A stretch of DNA of 64,000 bases from Paguma larvata (Eukaryota; Chordata; Mammalia; Carnivora; Viverridae), in contig CM057835.1 of the NCBI GenBank assembly GCA_030068075.1, positions 42,328,215 to 42,392,214 of the forward strand, read 5' to 3'. This document shows, one piece after another, positions 11,201 to 23,300 of this stretch (positions are counted from its first letter, which is position 1; every line of letters begins with the position of its first letter). Below the pieces are notes generated by a model. It worked only from the letters and a program-made list of their open reading frames with translations. It did no database searches and had not been told where the DNA came from. A program made the position numbers and the translations under genes.

Positions 11201-11692
11201 AAAGGGTGATGCACCCCAGGATTAGCAAGAGAGGGAGGCCACATTAGGCTACAAAGGGTCCAGGGAGGACATGACATGGATGCTGGAATCTAAGGAGACG
11301 CATAACCATGTGACACAGACAGCCTGTGAGAGCTACCATCTTAAGTAGAAAAACACAGCCAGGCAGCCCAGCAGGAAAAACCAGGGGAGGAAATACCCCA
11401 GCTTGACTCTCCTGGCCTCCAAATGTATTCTCCTCCACAAATGAGAGCCAGAGAGAAAATGAGTTCAACTGTGACCTTTCTAGATGGTGCTTCCCACCCC
11501 ACAGGGCAGGATAAAGGCTTGAGAACAAATGTAGAGGGGCGAAAAGAGAATACACAGTACCACAAAGAAATAATGTTAAATTTATTAGGTGAGCTAATGC
11601 ATAAAGATTATGCAGGAAAAGGCTCTTGTTTTTAGGGTTCGAACAATTTCAAAATCTTAAAAAATTTAGAAATACACAAGATGTAGTAAGTT
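11201..11692. other. Anonymous, moderately GC-rich sequence
   Basis: No gene or repeat is named. Open frames of 70-103 codons overlap on both strands here without any recognisable domain, which argues for base-composition artefacts. Confidence 0.4.
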
Positions 11693-11702
11693 AAAAATTC
11701 GG

Positions 11703-11909
11703 GGGCGCCTGGGTGGCTCAGTCGGTTGAGCGTCTGACTTCGGCTCAGGTCATGATCTCATAGTTTCCGAGTTCGAGCCCCGCGTCGGGCTCTGTGCTGA
11801 CAGCTCAGAGCCTGGAGCCTGCTTCAGATTCTGTATCTCCCTCTCTCTCTCTGCCCCTCCCTTGCTCATTCTCTGACTCTTTCTCAAAAATAAATAAACA
11901 TTAAAAAAA
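11703..11909 (+). mobile_element. Young felid-type SINE, full length
   Basis: Near-consensus head 'gcgcctgggtggctcagtcg', B box 'gagttcgagccccgcgtcgg', body 'cagctcagagcctggagcc' and tail 'aaaaataaataaacatt'. The perfect 10-bp duplication aaaaattcgg lies at 11693-11702 and 11910-11919. Retained CpGs suggest recent insertion. Confidence 0.96.
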
Positions 11910-11954
11910 AAAAATTCGGTTGTTGCTGTTTTTGTTTTCGTCATAATTGGGGAT

Positions 11955-12230
11955 GAAATGAGTAGTGCTTTATATTGCTGACAAAACGGAAAACTGTCAC
12001 AATCTTGCTAGAAATCTATTTGGCAATATGTATCAAGAGGTATAAAAACACTATAAGCTATAGTCCTCCAGGCTAAAAACTAAGTAGATGGTATAAAAAA
12101 CGTACACATAAAAACAACTATGGCTGGAGTATTTTAAAACGCAAATTGTAAGAAACCTAAAATTGAATCATAAGGAAATGTTCCCTAATATTAAGTAGTA
12201 ATTTTACATTAAATGTACAAAAAGTTTTAA
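11955..12230 (+). mobile_element. Old L1 3' region fragment (L1ME-like)
   Basis: 'atctatttggcaatatgtat' and 'caagaggtataaaaacac' match the typical old-L1 segment with 'tttggcagtatgtatcaaga'. 'cataaggaaatgttccc' and 'aagttttaatgac' follow in order. Decayed and non-coding. Confidence 0.6.
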
Positions 12231-12599
12231 TGACTTGGGGAAATAGTCCACAGCCCTCAGACTCTTTTAAGTCCTCTTGAGACAACCTTAATATTATGCT
12301 ATTATGCTGTTATTATGCTAACCAATTTATTTTAATCAATATAGAACACTTAACCTGTTTCATAACTAAAATATCCATCAGGATATCCCTGAAATGATGT
12401 CTCTGTCACCTTTGAATACAAATCACCTCCACTCATTTTTATGTAAGAACTTATATATCTGTTTAAACAAATAATAAATTATATCCATCCTTGTTAAAAA
12501 CAAAAATCAGAAAAACCTAGCGTAACATGAAAGCCTCATTTACCATCACTCTAGACCCTACTCCTTTTCTCAGAGGAAATCAGAGTAGGAATTTGACTT

Positions 12600-12770
12600 T
12601 CCAAAAGTTCGTGTATATGCAAAATATATATATAAATACATGTATGCATATGTTATATGTGAAACCTATAGATATATATGTATATAGTTATGAACATATA
12701 CAAACATACATTATACATGTGTGTCCATGCAAGCGTACAAATACATGCACATACATACATAAATAATCCA
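12600..12770 (+). repeat. AT-rich low-complexity tract (tata/taca repeats)
   Basis: Imperfect runs of (ta)n and (taca/tgta)n. No mobile element boundary. Likely a mutated microsatellite cluster. Confidence 0.75.
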
Positions 12771-12819
12771 ATAATACGTTCATAAAATTACTTTCCATTT
12801 CCAAGAGTTTTACCAATTT

Positions 12820-13600
12820 ATATCCTATAAAGTTTTTGCTTACATCCTGGCAAAATATAGTCCTCATTTACTTCAAATTTTGTCATCTTATGGAAGAAAT
12901 GTGTCTTTGTTATTTTAGTTTGCATTGCCAACTGCAATAACTTTCATGTTTATCAGTCATTTGATTATCTTCAACAATAAAATGTCTGCTCATATCCATT
13001 GCCCATTTTTCTATTTAATCGTTTATCTTTTTCCTTTTGATCCATTGTGGCTCTTTATATGTATACATATTTATCCATTATCTGCTGACAGATTGCCAAT
13101 ATTTTCCCCTCTTTATTTTATTTATTTGTATTTATTTTTTTATTTTAGAGAGAGCACATGTGCAAGCGAGAGAGAGAGAGAGGGAGAGAGAGAGGAAGGA
13201 AGAGAGAAAGAGAGAATCTTAAGTAGGCTCCATGCTCAACGCAAAGCCTGAAGCAGGGTTCAATCCCACGAGCCTGGGATCATGACCTGAGCCGAAATCA
13301 AGAGTTGGACCCTCAACCAGCTGAGCCAACTAGGTGCCCTCTTTCTTTTTTATTTTTAAATTTACTTCTTTGATAACATCTCTTTTTTTTTTAAATAGAA
13401 GTTTTAAATTTTCAATGAGGTCAAATATGCCAGTCATTTTTTTAGTCATTTCTTTAGGCTTTAGGGATATGTGCTTTTTTTTGATGAAGAACATCTACCT
13501 ACTGATTTTTTTTTAAATGATCGGATTACCTTCCCATAGTATTTTCAACTTATTTACACATTATATTTTCAACTTCTGTGTATAGTTCCTAGAAAAACCA
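12820..13600 (-). mobile_element. Old L1 3' region, antisense, split by a SINE
   Basis: The plus strand shows the antisense pattern of an L1 3' end: 'atgtctgctcatatccattg', 'cccatttttctatttaatcg', 'ctctttatatgtatacata', 'tatctgctgacagattgcca'. After the SINE it continues with 'gaagttttaaattttcaatg'. Heavily diverged. The 5' limit is not clear, and T-rich sequence to about 15,700 may belong to the same or related elements. Confidence 0.65.
13112..13339 (-). mobile_element. Older carnivoran SINE, antisense, inside L1
   Basis: The minus strand reads the head 'gcacctagttggctcagc', a tRNA-like region, then a CT-rich tract seen here as (ga)n at 13168-13216, and an AT-rich tail. The short duplication ccctctttatt/ccctctttctt flanks it. 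Divergence is higher than in the felid-type copies. Confidence 0.88.
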
Positions 13601-13632
13601 TTTTTTCTAGATTTTTCCATTTGTTGCCACAC

Positions 13633-13990
13633 AATTTTCCCATTATTTTTATTCAGTGTTTTGATCACTTCAGTATTATAAATAAAGCCTCTAATTTCTA
13701 ATTTTAAATAAATAAATATTTAGTTAGATCAGACTTGCCATAGTCGCATCTATTTTATTGGTCTTTTTAAAATATCTATTTTCATTTTATGGTTCAGGAC
13801 TAATAAAATAGTTTTAATAATTTTCCCATTATTTTTATTCAGTGTTTCGATCACTTCAGTATTATAAATAAAGCCTCTAATTTCTAATTTTAAATAAATA
13901 AATATTTAGTTAGATCAGACTTGCCAAAGTTGCATCTATTTTATTGGTCTTTTTAAAATATATATTTTCATTTTATGGTTCAGGACTAAT
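13633..13990 (+). repeat. Tandem duplication of a 172-bp block
   Basis: Positions 13633-13804 recur at 13819-13990 with four substitutions by direct reading. A 14-bp filler (aaaatagttttaat) separates the copies. No mobile element boundaries coincide with the block, so this is a local segmental tandem duplication in AT-rich, possibly LINE-derived, DNA. Confidence 0.95.
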
Positions 13991-16861
13991 TTATGATTTC
14001 CTGCCTTTATTTTTATTAATTCCTTCATTCTATTTTCTTCCGCTTTATTCTATTATTTCCTAGCATCTTAATTCATATGTTAATTTTTTTCAAAGTCTCT
14101 TTTATTTTCAAATGTATATCTATCTGTGAATTTACATGATATGTTTAAAGTTTTATCTTTCTTCCAAATAGATTTTGAGCTTTTTAATAGCAAAATTGCC
14201 TGCCAATGACATCTGTGTTTTGATATTTACATACAGTCTGAGAGTTGCCTATTAGAAAATTTATTTTCATGATTAATATGTCTGTTCTTCTCTAATCTAG
14301 TTTTATGCTTTTTATTTATTGTACTTCCCTTACATTTTACTTTATTTAATTTTGCCTTTCCAATTTAAAAGTAAATGTCCTGGTTTTGTTTTCTAAGTGT
14401 TATATTTGCATGTTTTTAAATATTGAAACTTGGTGTCTCTAATTATGAATATCTATCATTTAAGAACATATCCTGACCGCTTCTATGTAGAATGAGAAAA
14501 CTGCCCAACATTTTATTACACTTCTACTCCAAATTTTCATTTTTTGTTATAATCTCTATTTAAACCTTGCTTATCATTTCAAGCTATTTATTATCATAAT
14601 TTTGTTATACCACTTTTGCTTTTTTCCATTGCTTTTCTTCTTAGCACCACTTACAAATTTATTGTTAAAACACTTATTTCACTGAAGTAACTTGAGTACA
14701 ACTTTTAAGTATTCCAATAATGGTTTGCTTTCAGAATGGAATGAATGCCAGCATTTTAGTCTTTCTGTTTCCTTTTCCCCATGTAAATGGAAACCATCGT
14801 AACCATTTCCCTCAAAACTCCTTATAAAAGACCTTCAACTCAGTGTGCCAAGAATGGGTTATAGGAATAAAGACAAGGGTCTGAATCACCCAGCCCTGTG
14901 GGCGGTTGAACAAACACCCTGGTCTTGGAACCCCACACTGGCCACCTGGCTGCAAACAGCCCTGAGCATTTACCATGCAACACTTCATTTCCTCTGCAAT
15001 GCCACCTTGCAAAGATGCTAGGAAGTCTTGCTATAAATGCTACTCTATTGCTTTCTCTTCAAAGTTATGGAAAAAGTTTGAAATCCAGATGTTTTCTCCT
15101 TATTGTATTTAATGCATTTCTGTATCCTAGATATGTGTAGGTTTCTTTTTCATTGTTAAATATCCAGGCTTTTATCAGAATGTGTTTATATTCAATTCCT
15201 TTTAGTAATATTTGACAACTCATGAGCCATTTGAGTTTACAGAGTAACTTTATTCTTCAGTTCTGAATATTTTCTCTCATAATCCTTTCACATATTTCTT
15301 GTAGATCATTTGTTCTAATTCTTCTTCAGAAAAAGAGCAAGTTTCCAATATTTTGTTGTTTGTCTTTTATATTTATCATCTTTCCGTTAATTTGTTTTTA
15401 CCTCTTTTTCTTTTCCTCTGCGTTCTAGACAACTTGTTAATTTAATCTTTTTGTAATTCTTGATCTGCCATGTCAGGCCTGTGCTTTGTCTATGATAGGT
15501 AAAAAAATTTATTTGTACTTTAAAAAAAATTATAACATTTTTATTTGCTGTACCTAACAACTTTTATATTGCTTTATATGACTTGGCACACATATTTTTT
15601 TCATCTCTATTATCTTATGTCATCCCCTTCCTATATTGTCATGTATATAATATTTCATAAAATTTAATTGGGTTCAAAAATTTCTAGTGATGAAAGCTAC
15701 AATGAAATATGTATGTATTTGTTATGTATGTATTATTTATATGGTTAACAAATCTGTTTATAACTTCCACTTTTTTTGTTGTTTGTTTTTCTTTTACATT
15801 TTCCAAAATGGTGACAATTCCATGGAGACATCTCCTTTTCCCTCAAACAGACAATGATCTGATTTAGGCACCTCTCATTTTTTGATTAAATGCCATTGTC
15901 CTCCTCTCATTTGATCTGAAGTTGGAAAGTGAGTTGATTGGTTGTGTTTTTTTAGTTAACTAGAAGCCTGAGAAATACAAATAACTGTGGTCAGTGGAAA
16001 GACTGCCTTTCTGTGTTTCTATAAATAGAAAAAGATAGAAATATCTTTGGTTACAGATCGGATCCTGTATCTTAGTGCCGTTACCAACTATTTCAAAAAA
16101 GAATTTCTGTATATGGAAAAAAGAAAAAATAAATCTGTCAAAAACTGTTGTCACTCACCTCTGTTTCTGCCTTCCACCCAAGATCTGGCCTCTGGCATGT
16201 CTATCCCCGAATTTCACCTGGTCCCCTTCAAGAGGAGGCCACACCAGAGAGGAGCCTGAAGCTTTGGGCAGATACTCTTTTTCTTTCCAAAGTTAAAGTC
16301 CTAGAATACACACTTGAGATTATTTGGATCCTAAGTCCATATTTTTTTCTACTACAGATAACTGGTCCTCAGACTCATATGAACACCTTTAGATTAAAGA
16401 CCAAGTCTGGTCTTCCATCCCCATTGTGCCCAAACATTGTTAAACTAATAGCTGTTTGCTTGCTCACTGCCTGCATGACTACTGGATTGATTAGAGGAGC
16501 CCCTACAACTGCAAGCAGGCTAGTGCTGGGATGCCCTTTTCAAAAAAAGATTCTTACTGCTGATCATGAAAATTCCTAAAATATGGAGCTCGGGTGATTA
16601 TATTTCAAAACACCAGTAAAAGAAAAGTATGGCACCCCTATCTCAGTAAAAATTCCAACTGTGTATTCCATCCAATCAAAAGCATCTGCTATGTTTCAGT
16701 GTTTCTTTCAAGATGAGAAAAAGATAAGTGATCAGTGGGGAGTCTGTAGATAAGGTTTTAACATGATGTTGAAAAGAAAGTATGGGCACCAGGTCAGACT
16801 TGTGACCCATTTAGGATACAGAAAGGCCTTTCATTATGGGATATTCTGCCCATAAGATCTA
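13991..16861. other. AT-rich sequence, partly T-rich LINE-like
   Basis: About 14,000-14,700 and 15,150-15,800 are T-rich in a way typical of antisense old LINE sequence, but I cannot fix an alignment. About 14,815-15,010 and 16,140-16,580 are GC-richer. The latter holds a 143-codon open frame without a recognisable domain (see rejected items). Confidence 0.35.
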
Positions 16862-17058
16862 GTTCAGGGATGGCCAATAGAATGTTGTGCAATGATGGAC
16901 ATGTTCTATATCAATACATTTGATACGGTAGTCATTTGCATCTGGTGACTGCTGAGGACTTGAAATGTGCCAGAAAAACTGAGGACTGTATTTTAAATTC
17001 TGTTTAATTTTATTTAATTTTAATTTAAATATCCACATATATTGTATAGCCCATGGCT
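16862..17058 (+). mobile_element. Small hAT-type DNA transposon fossil
   Basis: 'ggatggccaatagaatgttg', 'gatggacatgttctatat', 'cggtagtcatttgcatctgg', 'gaggacttgaaatgtgcc' and 'tttaatttaaatatccaca' follow the mammalian hAT/Charlie-type non-autonomous element that has 'tgtccaatag' near one end and 'gccacatgtggcta' motifs. Inverted ends are badly eroded. Confidence 0.65.
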
Positions 17059-18029
17059 AATCAAATCAATGACTATTTTTAGCCAACTTTTCTCCCCTAA
17101 ATCTAATCTCTCAATTATCCCCAAAGCCATTGGATTTTATTTTAAACAGATTTTGAAGCAAATATTGCCTTTCTTACAGTTTTTCCCTAAGAGATCACTG
17201 TCAATTTTAAAGGACCTTGTGTATTAGGTCTACAAGGTTGAAGGGCACATTGACCTCTTCTCTCCAGGAATTCTATCTCACCGTGAGACCACAACCTATC
17301 ATCAAATATGAGTTAGCTGGAGGACTAAGAACTCTATAAGCTTGACAAGAACGTTAGGAAGGAACTGAGCTCTTTTGTCTTCACATTGTTTTTTCTTCCC
17401 CCTCTGGAGTCCCTTCTATTCACAGAAGAGTTTTGAAGAGTTTACCGTCACTGATCTCAGTGGTCCTCCTCCTCCCTTCTCAGAACCAGTAAGATCCCTT
17501 CTCATAAAAACAAACACCTAAACCTCATGCTATTTTTTAAAGGTGTGAGAAGTTTTACACAGGAGATATTCAACTTCTAATCTCACTGTGTCTGTAAAGT
17601 AGTGCATTTTCATGGTCTCTCATCATTTTCCACTTCTGAGTTTAAAAACAAAACCAAACAAAACTTTCTGCCTAATGATGTCTTTTATGCACAGCATGTG
17701 GTTAAAATTTAAAAAAAATACCATTCATTCCACATACAAACTATTTTTCATCTTGGGAAAAACATTGATTACTCCCAGGGAACATTGCTGCATGGTAGTT
17801 ATTACTTCGCCATTTCACAGATGAAGAGTGGGAAGAGGAAATCAACACAGACTAAAAGGAGAATATCTGTGTGGAGTCTTAGCAAGAATCAAATTTGGAC
17901 GTTTAAGGTATGTCATTTTTCATCTCAACCTCAGACCTGTCCTTTCTCCATTTAAGGTTGTAACCATAAGTCACCTTCAATTACCTGTGAGCATATTTTA
18001 CATAGTAAATCTAAACTCCTACCAACAAA
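17059..18029. other. Anonymous sequence
   Basis: No repeat or gene is named. A MIR-like 'gccatttcacagatgaagag' at about 17,810 is too short to call. Confidence 0.45.
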
Positions 18030-18180
18030 CAGCCTTCCTAAGAAAGAAAGAAAGAAACAAAGAAAGAAAGAGAGAGAGAGAGAGAGAGAAAGAGGGAGGA
18101 AGGAAGGGAGAGGGAGGGAGGAGGAGGAGGAGGAGGGAGGGAGGGAAGGAGGGAGGAAGGAAAGAAGGAGAAAAGGAGAC
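18030..18180 (+). repeat. Long polypurine tract (GAAA/GA/GGA/GGGA repeats)
   Basis: About 140 bases of almost uninterrupted purines, moving from (gaaa)n through (ga)n to (gga)n and (ggga)n. It is a compound microsatellite and a candidate for triplex (H-DNA) formation. Open frames on both strands here (Lys/Arg/Glu-rich; Ser/Leu/Pro-rich) are composition artefacts. Confidence 0.95.
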
Positions 18181-18934
18181 TGTTATTAGCCATATTATCT
18201 TTTTAATTTCATAGACTATTTTGTCAACTGGTTCCATGGTGAGGACTCAGAAGCGGGTATTTGTGAAACAAGGTAATTGCTACTTCCTCCCTGACCTTGG
18301 TTTAGTAACCTGGAAAATATCATGAAACCACAAAGCTTATGTACCATCATGTGATTTACAAATTATCCACACACAAAGATGGCAGTTTCTGCCCCCGAAT
18401 TTCTACCACCTACAGAAACTGCCTCATCACTATGAAGATAACTATACATGATGGTGTGTGGATGGGAGGGCTCGTAACTATTTGGGAATCTTTTGGTTCA
18501 TAAGGAAGAGAGAAAATTTTCTTAAAAGAAACATAAAATTTTCTTTTCTCACAAGAAAAGAAGATCTTTGAAGATTTTACTTGAGCAGAGAATCTCAGTT
18601 ATAAAAATCCTGTCCATGTGGTTGTACCTATGCCCAACATATCTCTTTCCTTCCAAACTATACTTATCTCAAAAACCCCTTCTCTCTGTCATAATGCCTA
18701 AAATTCTGCAAAATAGAGTTGTATTCCAGTTAACAATAATGTTCTTTTAAAATCCAAGTTTTTTGAGAATATTATACATCAATCCTTTTACCAGTACTCA
18801 CCAAGCTATGTTAGAGGAATTAGATGTGAAATTTGTGGGGCAGCAAAATAACAATTATGTGCAATAGAGCAGACATGTATAACATGGCAAGCATAGGCTG
18901 GTTGTCTTTAGACTATACCATATGTAATATCGCA

Positions 18935-19050
18935 TTCTAGAATTTGAGAGAAATTCACAGTGTGGGGCCCCGCCCCAGAGATTCTAAATCAGTAAGTTTG
19001 AAATAGGCATGGGAATTTGCATTCAGACAAGTTTCTGTAAGCGATTCCAT
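18935..19050 (+). mobile_element. MER5A-like hAT MITE
   Basis: 'gtggggccccgccccagaga', 'ttctaaatcagtaagtt', 'gggaatttgcattcagacaa' match the interior of MER5A ('gggccccacccccagagttt…attcagtaggtc…aatttgcatttctaacaa'). Ends not preserved. Confidence 0.8.
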
Positions 19051-19309
19051 GCCTGTTGCTCAATTCCAGGAAATGCTGTCCTCTGAAGACATGCACAGCA
19101 CAATCCGTGCACTCTACATGGGGCCCTGGACATCACTCATTCTGATAAGGGCTTAGGCAATTTGAATCCATGGAACATTGAGGATCATGAGGAAAGGGCT
19201 GAAATGGAAAGACAGCTGAATATCTGACAATGGCCCAGTGCCAAAGGTGTACTTTGTCATTTCAAAATTTCAGTGAAGTTTGGCTTTGTACCCAGGAGAA
19301 CAGCAACCT

Positions 19310-19352
19310 TCTGTTTTCTTCCTCTTCTTCCTCCTCCTCCTGCTCTTCTTCT
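19310..19352 (+). repeat. Pyrimidine microsatellite (ttc/tcc)n
   Basis: Imperfect (ttc)(ctc) run. In one frame it encodes a serine string, without meaning. Confidence 0.85.
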
Positions 19353-19889
19353 GCAAAACTCCCTATTCTCCCAGCCTGGAACCTGCTTTATATAGTTCAA
19401 TATCACCTAGACAAAATAATTTTTCTACGTTGCCTTGGGAGTCCATCTGTCATCCTTAACATTCCTTCAATAAGAAAGCTTATAAGGTACAAAGAATCCA
19501 ACACACCCCTTCCCTAAGATAGATATTTAAATGTATACTAAAAAGAAACCAGACTGATAAGACTCCTGGAGAAAAATAAAGCAACTCTACATTATCAAGA
19601 ACCAGCATGTAAATTGATTAAATTTTCTCTCAAAAAAAAAAAAAAATCAGGAGGAACACATTAGGGAGTCACTGCCACATTCTAGGGTTTCCCAAATCTT
19701 TGTAATTGTTCCTTAGAATGTTTCAATTAAAGTGTTCTAAATTTTTAAAATGTAATATAAACTCATAATCAGATAAGCACAAAAGACTATTCTAAAGTCA
19801 ATTATGAATGGATTTTGGATTATTCATCTGCTTCTTTCCATTAGGATAGCCAAACTGTAATTAATGCCTTTATTGCCTTGTTATACAAA

Positions 19890-20005
19890 GCATAGAACTC
19901 AGACTTGCAGAATCGGCATCCCTACCACATACCAACTGAATCCAAATCTACATTTCAACAAGTTTTCTGGTGACTCATATGCACATCAGTACTTGAGAAG
20001 TACCA
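19890..20005 (+). mobile_element. MER5A-like hAT MITE, partial
   Basis: 'actgaatccaaatctacatt', 'tcaacaagttttctggtgac' and 'cagtacttgagaagtacc' parallel the second half of MER5A. More eroded than the copy at 18,935, which has the same orientation. Confidence 0.65.
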
Positions 20006-20195
20006 TTCTGTTTCGCATCAAGACTTACCTCTGAGGGACCTCAGAGACTGTATGCTATGGATACTCTCCAATGTTGGTGATATTAAGGATCTAGAGTCTG
20101 GGTCTGAACTATTTATAGAGATTGTGACTTTAGAATGCATTTTCAGAAATAAATCCATTTTTATGAATGCAAGTTTCTACAAGGAAGATTTTCTT

Positions 20196-20388
20196 GGGGC
20201 TCCTGGGGGCTCAGTCGGTTAAGTGGCCTACTTCGGCTCAGGTTATGATCTCACAATTCGTGAATTCAAGCCCATGTGGGGCTCTGTGCCGACAGCCTGG
20301 AGCTTGGAACCTGCTTCAGATTCTGTCTCCTCCTCTGGCTGCCTCCTCCTGTACCTCTAGCTCTCGTTCAAAAAAAAATTAAAACAAA
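20196..20388 (+). mobile_element. Felid-type SINE with small deletions
   Basis: Head 'ggggctcctgggggctcagt', 'cttcggctcaggttatgatc', a damaged B box 'gaattcaagccc', body and short A tail. Duplication agattttctt (20186-20195) versus agactttctt (20389-20398). Confidence 0.92.
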
Positions 20389-20399
20389 GACTTTCTTAT

Positions 20400-23300
20400 T
20401 TACATTTTCACTCCTACTAAGAATTTTATAAAACAACACTAAAGTCCTCAATTTGATGGTTGACCCATGGGTAGATAATGGCAGAGTCTCTTTTAAAACA
20501 GAGTAGGACCAAAGATCATACTAGCTAGGAGTTTTTTAATACATGTTCAAAAGCACATTATACTGCAAAATAAATGCTTGTTCCACTCCTGTTCAGTAGT
20601 AAACCTCATAATTAGAGTGCCTGATGACTGGCCACTTTGTATGAAAATACACAAGACAAAACTGTTACATTGAGCATCCATAAATTTCTTTGGTTGTGAA
20701 ATCCAAAAGGAAATTTTAATTGCTGGCTTCATAATTTCCCATATCAAACATCCTACACCCTCAATAAAATACATCAATAAAACTGTGAAAATACATACAA
20801 TAAAATGGGAGGAGGAATGAAGCACTGGATAAGAGGATTCATCCATTACTGATATGTATTTTTAAATTTCTCTTTTTAATTTAAACTATTTATTTTGCTT
20901 GGTCACTGGCTTCCTACCAGCTAGGCTCCAGATCCTCAAAACCGGGATTTGATTTCTGATAGCTTTAACCTGTCATGAGCTATGGGTTTATCATGGGTCA
21001 AGTACAGAGTTTCTGTCCTTTGGGGAATATTTCCTTCACTTTATCCCTTAACTGTAACTGTAGCCCATATCCAAGCCAATCAGCATTAAAATATTCAGAA
21101 TTTTTCAAAAGCAACATGCAAACGTATAAGTAGATGAACACAAAGCCATCAGCATAAACAATTTAAAGCACTTTCCTTTAATGAACCCATTATGTGATGA
21201 AAAGCTTATTTTTAGTCACCATAACGAAACACCAAAAAGACAATTTTGATGACCCAATTTTTGCTCATTTAAATTATTTTATCTTTAATTTACTTTGATT
21301 TACTGATTTCTAATTGCTAACTTTACATTATTCCAATTTATGACAATCTGATTTCTTCTCATGTCATTCTTACACGGATAATTTCAATCATTTTAACAGT
21401 CTCTTTTCTAACATTTTGATATTTTCTAATCAACTACAAAACTGTAAGTAACGAACTTCTCACAGACAAGATTTGGTCCTACCATTAGTATGGAAATGTC
21501 ATACATTCAGCAGAAAAAGGTCACTGCTAGTATTATTTGTTGAAAAATATATACCCTTACTTATATGAGTAGAACAAAGGAAGATAGATATTTGTGATTT
21601 GACTCCTATACCTCAAAATCTTTATAATTGCATATATTTAGTTTGACTAATGTATGGAGGACAAATATAGCTAGACATAACATTTGAGCATAAAGAAATA
21701 TAGCTTATCTCTGTAAATATACAAACAGATATATGTAACCATGTGCAGTGGGTGTAGAGTCTCTCAAGTAGCTTAATGCTATCAAAGTACTCCAGTGATA
21801 ATGAAACTCAAGCCTCAGAGGACAGTAAGAATATTATTCCATATAATGTATTATGCATCAATAGTTTCAGGCGGGCAAATCCTACCAGCCACTCAGGCCA
21901 CCACAACAGTTATGAAAAGAATATTAACTGATTCATGAAATGGAAAAATAGAAGAAAGGGAAACCAAAGAGAAACCAAAACATATACATCTCTTCTTTTT
22001 TTTTTTTTCCCCTCCCCTTCTGGCCATCTTTTTCTATCTACCCAGAGTTCCATGGTTCTACTCCATAGACTTTATGCTCCCACCCTCCACTGTCCAAATT
22101 TGCATATGACCCTCCTTCCACCTTCAGTTCTCTTCTCTCATCCTTTTTTTAAATTTTCCATCAAAATTCAAAGATAAGTATATACCTGTTGTCATTCAAT
22201 CCAAGATATTGACTTGTTAAAGCTTCTAATTCAAATCAATTCAGTATTATGATCATACTGTAATTTCATTAGATTAAAGATTAATGATTAATATGTATCC
22301 CACATCTCATGACATTAATTCCACCCGAGAACTATTCTTTTTTTGTTCCTGCATAAAAAAACTCCTTTGTCACAAGCAACAAATTTCAAAGAAGATTTGC
22401 TGAAGTCCCTTTCCCCTGTAATAGTATCTAGTTGTCATTTTGGGAAAGATAAATGGGGTCCATTATCAGGAAATAGTGGCTATTGCCAATTTTTAACACC
22501 AAAACTGCACCCTGATCTTCAAAATCCCTTTCTATTGATTGCTCTCATATCAGATTATGTTGGACAGACGTATTTTAGACAATTTAAGATCATTTATCAC
22601 TGCTGCATACGAAATCAGTTTTCATTGATGTTTACTTGGGGGCCTGTGCTTCATTTCTTGTGTACTGTATGAAAAACTAACATGCTCTTAATATCAGGCA
22701 GATTACACAAATTTGCATGGGTATTTTGAAAAGACAACACCAAAGGGGTTGAAGTAGCACAGAGAGAAATTTTTTCAACTTCATTATTTTCCAAAGCAGC
22801 AAGATTACCAACCAGCTTTGCACAACTTTCCCTGTTGAGCTTAAACATACTACATGCTCAAGTGTTTTAATTTGAATTTTTAAATACGATAGGAGGACTT
22901 GCTCCTTAGTATCAGGAATTTGCCAACTTAATTAAACAATCCCAGTAGTTTTGTGAAGACACATTAGTAATTTCCTCCTAGCTTTGCTAGCCCCTTGCTT
23001 CCCAGCCTTGTATTCTGAAGGTCTCTTACTGTTTGCTTCTCGCCTCTTTGACTTATAGTCTCTGCTCAAAAGGAGTTTCCTTATCAGGCACATATCATGG
23101 AGATATGTGAATATGCCTGCTCGTCTTTTTATTGTTGCTGTTTACCTAAAGACAAGAATTCCATGTATTTTTAAAAAACTGATTGCAGGAATCTCTGTCA
23201 AAAATTAAATGTTCAACAAGAATGCTGTGGAAATGTTGTGAAATAAATCTAGTGGGTGGAATGGGGGCTTCTTGTTCATTTGCAATTCATTTTTTAAAAA

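Noticed and set aside
16148..16579. 143-codon plus-strand open frame
   Set aside because: No recognisable domain, a non-ATG-like context, and two other overlapping frames in the same stretch. Most likely chance.
18019..18237. Low-complexity reading frames on both strands of the polypurine tract
   Set aside because: Any long purine run is stop-poor. The peptides are composition artefacts.
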